DNA from: Leucaena leucocephala
Lineage: Eukaryota; Streptophyta; Magnoliopsida; Fabales; Fabaceae
Reading direction: 5' to 3'
NCBI GenBank assembly: GCA_037074615.1
Contig: CM073538.1
Span: 22,407,068 to 22,471,067 of the forward strand
Length of the DNA: 64,000 nt
In this document: in pieces, positions 59,815-64,000 of the stretch
How the letters are laid out: every line of letters starts with the position of its first letter
Numbering within the stretch: position 1 is the stretch's first letter
Notes under the pieces: generated by a model
The model's input: only the letters and a program-made list of their open reading frames with translations
What the model was told of the DNA's origin: nothing
The model's database searches: none
Translations under genes and position numbers: made by a program

Positions 59815-60905
59815 ACACCACTACGTTGATGTGTTCTGTCTATATCTCATCTTGATCTGCTAGGCCATTCAGCGTTTGTTGCAACTCAAGATATTTTGTT
59901 TAGTTATCAGAATTGTCCATCCAGTATTATTTTTTATTTTGTCATTGTTATTCTTTGCAACACAAAAATTTATGTACAGTTTTATGTATCTCAGCTTCCA
60001 GTTTTGTCCCTACTCGTCTGTTTTGTTTAAATTCTCTCACTGAATAATATTCTAGCTTTTATCATATTCTCAGATAGGACTACCATTTATCGAATAAAAT
60101 TCTAGTTGGTGAAGCCCAGTTGTTTGTGTCCATTGGAAAATGAAGCATTTTTTTAAGACAGGAAACAGCTGAAGACGGTCAAATCAGTTCAGGTGAGCAA
60201 TATTTATGCATTGGAAGTGAACAAGTAAATGAAATACAATGCAGAAACTTAGCAGAGCGTTCAAGGTTGCATCGCTTAGCAGGAAAATATGTAAGTATTG
60301 ACTGAGGGCAAATAGATGGTTAACTTCAACAAGGAGAATTTAACATGCGGATTTAGAAATTACACCATTCAAATGCAGTTAGAAGTCTGACCTGAATATA
60401 GGTGGACACATAGGCATTGGACCAACCTTTGAAAAATGAATCCGTTCTCGTTGAGGTAGAGGGAATAGTACAGAATAGAGTATAATCTAATATCTATAAC
60501 TGATTTCAACCTTGAGTTTTCAACAAATCCATTCAGTAATACACAATTCCTTTTGTTCAAGGATCAACAGCTCAAAAAACAATTAACCACGATTCAAAAC
60601 TACTATACAATCCGTGTGAAAAGCTGCTGTCGCAATTTTGTCCTGTGAGCGTTTCCAGGTGACTTGTTCATTTCTCAAAGTTTCTGCAGCCAAAAGTTTT
60701 AGAAACTGCAGGACAATATGACTATATCCTATTTAGCAGTCTCGGCCTAACAACTGCTGAGGCATTTATTCCCCACAACTAAATAACTTTACACTCGAAT
60801 AATGCAAAATAATTATCGCAATAATAAGAGCAAAAAATTAAGCTGCTTAGTAACGTTTTACAAAATTACTACCCATTTCATGCTGGGGAAGCTAGGTTTA
60901 TAATC
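59815..60905. other. Convergent intergenic region
   Basis: Holds the 3' UTRs of the plus-strand PX gene and the minus-strand ApaG gene, which converge here. No additional exon recognised. Confidence 0.5.
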
Positions 60906-61638
60906 TCAAATGTCATCACCGTCATCATCTCCAAGAAGAGAGAGTGAAAAGGGAGCAATCGCCACATTAAATGATGGGGATGAGCCTATTCTGTCGACGT
61001 AGATCATCTCAAAGTCACCTTCCTGTATTTTAATGGAAATGACATATTAGGGCCTCGTTGACATCAATCATGAACCAAACAAAGTAGATGTAACTAATGG
61101 ATTTAAAACTATTGAGAAGCATCCAAATTTTGGTCCTGAACTATGCAGGTTCTACTGTATCAAATACAACGAACTGCCAATGGCCTCCTGGCCTAGTGGA
61201 AAAACTCCCTCGTAAGTGGGAGGTGGGGAGTCCAATCTCTCTTGTAACTGATCAAAAGAACAATAAAGAAGCTATCTTACCATTCTACTACTCGGGGTGT
61301 TTAATGGATATCCTGAAGCGTACTCAAAACCAGCCTTAGGAAGTATGACTGGCTGGTCACCAACATCACCGATCCCCCTGTCATAAAGTACAATTGAAAT
61401 TGAATCCCCTAAATATAAAATAGAATAAAAGACCAAAATGCAAAAACCCTATAAGACGTAAAATTTATTTCCCTCAACTTTAAAAGTAATTTTACTCACC
61501 ACACGTTTTCTGTCTTCCCATTAGCATCAGTTATAATCCAATGCCTTCTAAAAAGTTGAATGGGGCGGTCTGAATTATTGGTAATTCTTATTCTGTATGC
61601 AAAGAAGTACATCCCTTTCGAAGGCTGACTTCTGCCCT
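60906..61638 (-). CDS. ApaG-domain (DUF525) protein, C-terminal exons only (partial)
   Basis: Three minus-strand exons: 61638-61500, 61377-61281 and 61022-60906 (TGA), all phase-consistent, encoding about 116 residues. The ApaG fold is clear: GMYFFAYRIRITNNSDRPIQ, LFRRHWIITDANGKTENVW, GDQPVILPKAGFEYASGYPL and EGDFEMIYVDR, then NVAIAPFSL. The tail is acidic (GDDDGDDI). ApaG domains are beta-sandwich modules found in bacteria, in the F-box proteins SKIP16 and FBXO3, and in POLDIP2-like proteins. The close match to bacterial-style wording suggests a UVR/ApaG-type plant protein rather than SKIP16, but the defining N-terminal domains are upstream, beyond 61638, and were not found in the remaining 2.4 kb. 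Confidence 0.85.
61189..61280 (+). mobile_element. tRNA-derived SINE fragment in an ApaG intron
   Basis: A box TGGCCTAGTGG (61189-61199), then ACTCCCTCGTAAGTGGGAGG and a degenerate B box GGGAGTCCAATCTC. The 3' part ends in CTGATCAAAAGAACAATAA. Wording is that of a known plant tRNA-like SINE head. No target duplication was seen. Confidence 0.5.
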
Positions 61639-63469
61639 CTATATAATATTTATAATAAATATATATATGAGAAAAAGTTAGAATAACATCTATTAAAAAA
61701 ATAGTAAAAAAATTATCTGAAGTGATTTGAGTACGAATAGCTTGTCAATTAATTTTTACCTCTTACTTTAATATGTGTTTATATGGTAACACGCATGTAC
61801 AAAAAAAAAAAAGTTAGTTTGATGCAAATAGTTAAAAAAAAGTTTTACATCATGGTTGATCGCTGTTCACTTGTGCTTACGTAAATTATACGCATGGGGA
61901 ATTCAGAACTAGGTTCTCTATTTAGATGAATAACCTAATAAGTTGCCTGCCAATGGAGATTTCCACTGTTAAAAGCTGAAGCTGAACCAAAATGGGAAAA
62001 ATCTCGAGCGTGGTAATGGAGGGAAGTGGTTTGCCACATGCACTAGGAAACGCTAACATTGATGTGATATCTTCATGTGGCTTCTAAAACTTTGACGAGA
62101 AACGGATTTGCTGCATTTTCCATGAATTGGAAAACTACAGCCAGCTTATGCTTAAATTAACATGTTTTGGTGGGGCGTCACTGAATTTTTCTAATATGGT
62201 CATCATCCAACGTACCTTTCTCGTTCCCTTTAAGTCCAAATAAGTTGGGTTTACAAGACCTTGTTAGCTTGCAAATATAACGGATACTGAAAGGACCAAG
62301 TACATGGAGTTAAATGCAATAATAAAAATCTTGTTAAGTGCTTAATTTAAATTTAAAATTAAATGTCTATCTCCACTTATAACTTATAAGATCATTGAGT
62401 TTAAATCTTATTACTGATATATGAATTTTGTTCATAGATAATTTATAAATATTTTTTAAATCCACAAGTATCTATTAGTTGAGGTGAGTTTTTAGAAACT
62501 GATTCATCAAAAAAAAATTATTATAAAAAAAAAAATTAAGAGTCTATCATATCATAATAATAAAAAGAATACCATCAAAGCCTAACAATGCATCACTATT
62601 GTAGATTATAACTATGAAGGAGCAATAAAGGAATTAAACTCAAATTCTTAAAAATAGGATTAGAGAAGAGGGATTCCACCAAAAATTGGTAGTTTAAATA
62701 TATTAATCTAGACTCATTTGTAGTTTATGATTAATTTCAGACATCTCCAAGAAATTATGAATTAAGACTTTATGAAAATTTATTGGGATGTCTATTTTTT
62801 AATGTAAAAAGAATCAATAAAAAATATTATCATTTACCTATCGAAAATTATAGATTTTCAAGCCGATTAATGTATAAAAGCTTAATATATGACAAAGAAA
62901 ATTAGTTCCAACATATTTACAATTTAAATTTACTTAGTTAAGCATGGTTTGAAGAATCATTAACCTTCTAAACACTTTTATATTTCAATTTATCTTAATT
63001 AACTTCAATAGTATAAAAATATAGTGTTACACGCATTTATCTTAATAACATCAAACCAAGATGCAGGAGACAACACAATGGATAGAAGGTGGTCCACTTC
63101 CAGAGTTGATGAAGGTGCCCATATGAGCATTGTGAGGGAATTGAACAAGATCTTTGGCATTGATGATAAGATATGGAACCTGGTTTCTTTGTCTTTGGAC
63201 CATCTAATTTTATTTTATTTTTATTATCAATTGTTATTTTTTAAAATTTTGCAATTATGAAATTCTTTTAACTTATTTTTTGCTTATTTTAAAAAAAAAT
63301 CAAGATCATTTATCGGTGGGGTTGAAGGAAGATGATGTTACTTGCACTTTTATATAAATTTAAAGTCTTAACTACTTCAATGATCAACAACTAATTTTTA
63401 TTAACTAACCAACTGAAAAATATAATATTCCATATATACATAAATACAAATTTTATTTTTTTTTGTACA
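61639..63469. other. AT-rich, likely a long intron or upstream flank of the ApaG gene
   Basis: No upstream ApaG exon was recognised on the minus strand. A short plus-strand stretch near 63060-63180 (GATAGAAGGTGGTCCACTTC) has more balanced composition but no family resemblance. Confidence 0.4.
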
Positions 63470-63690
63470 TATTTTTTTAGAAAAGAGTTGAGCTCACTCA
63501 CGATTTAAAGATAGGGTGAAGTCTATAGTCTTCTTAGGCAATACTAATATCGGGTAAGGCGAGTCGTCAATTACTCATATGCATAAACCTATATACCTAA
63601 AAATTAGGATGTCTCCCCCAAACGTCGGGACTAAAACTACAACAAAGTGATATTCCATAGGGACCAAATACACTATAAATAATCACATAT
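63470..63690 (-). mobile_element. SINE-like element R2, copy c
   Basis: On the minus strand it reads GGTCCCTATGGAATATCACT, CCGACGTTTGGGGGAGACAT, GACGACTCGCCTTACCCGAT and CGTGAGTGAGCTCAACTC before an A-rich tail. It aligns in order with copy a at 3252-3524. Confidence 0.6.
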
Positions 63691-64000
63691 TTCACATTTT
63701 TACCAATTACACTAACAGATGATAGGTAATACAAATTTGAATTTAACCTATTATCTGGCAAAAAATAAGAAGAATTTAACCTATTAAACATAACAACATA
63801 TAGAGAAATTAATTTATTTTAGTACTAACCAAACCAAACAAATCAAATAAAAACCTTCAAGTAGTGAAATTAATCAATCCTAACTTTTATTGAATAAATT
63901 TGATTAAGTTTAGATCATACTAGGAATCAAATCCAACCAAACATATGCCATAAAAGGGGGAAATGTCATAAAAATATGGTTTCATAAGACTCACCAATTC
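63691..64000. other. Terminal AT-rich stretch
   Basis: No gene or repeat recognised to the window edge. Confidence 0.4.

Noticed and set aside
1..64000. CRISPR arrays, operons, phage or integrated viral genes
   Set aside because: The sequence is plant nuclear DNA with spliced genes; no spaced identical repeats and no viral polymerase, capsid or integrase reading frame was recognised.

Overview
This window is nuclear DNA from a flowering plant, almost certainly a eudicot. It has AT-rich intergenic DNA, short GT-AG introns, and plant-only families: a KNOX homeobox gene, an E-type PPR protein, a neprosin-domain protein, a CGYC glutaredoxin and a LRR receptor kinase of the RGI type. I saw no bacterial, organellar or viral block and no CRISPR array. 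Exon models were built by hand from splice signals, reading-frame phase and family resemblance, with no RNA evidence.

Layout from left to right:
1-321 (+) is the 3' end of an LRR receptor kinase gene.
3857-6328 (-) is a seven-exon neprosin-domain protein.
8.7-10.15 kb (+) is a UAS-UBX protein gene that looks broken.
10741-13597 (+) is a plastid-type Sec14/CRAL-TRIO protein.
14451-16159 (+) is a SOUL haem-binding protein with a premature stop.
18084-20592 (+) is an EMB2759-like protein.
22611-24185 (+) is an intronless PPR protein of the At1g28690 type.
28644-36377 (-) is a class I KNOX gene with a 5.9 kb third intron.
40500-42863 (+) is a GRXC1-type glutaredoxin whose 3' end is tandemly duplicated.
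46435-50509 (+) is anthranilate phosphoribosyltransferase (tryptophan synthesis).
54666-59814 (+) is a large PX plus Rubicon-homology protein.
60906-61638 (-) is the 3' part of an ApaG-domain protein gene whose 5' end is not visible.

The spaces between genes hold decayed small transposons: at least three unrelated tRNA-derived SINE types, a three-copy dispersed SINE-like family, MITE-like elements and microsatellites. One SINE has a perfect 14-bp target-site duplication and sits inside an older inverted-terminal element. The Sec14, EMB2759 and GRXC1 genes occur in the same relative order as what I recall for Arabidopsis At5g63060, At5g63050 and At5g63030, so this may be an old collinear block with other genes interspersed.

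The genes do not form one pathway; this is ordinary mixed euchromatin. I did not find a convincing undescribed biological system. The observations most worth checking are the nonsense codon in the SOUL gene, the stop and frame change in the UBX gene, two predicted GC-AG introns in the neprosin gene, the 88-residue tandem duplication in the PX protein, and the tandem copy of the glutaredoxin terminus.
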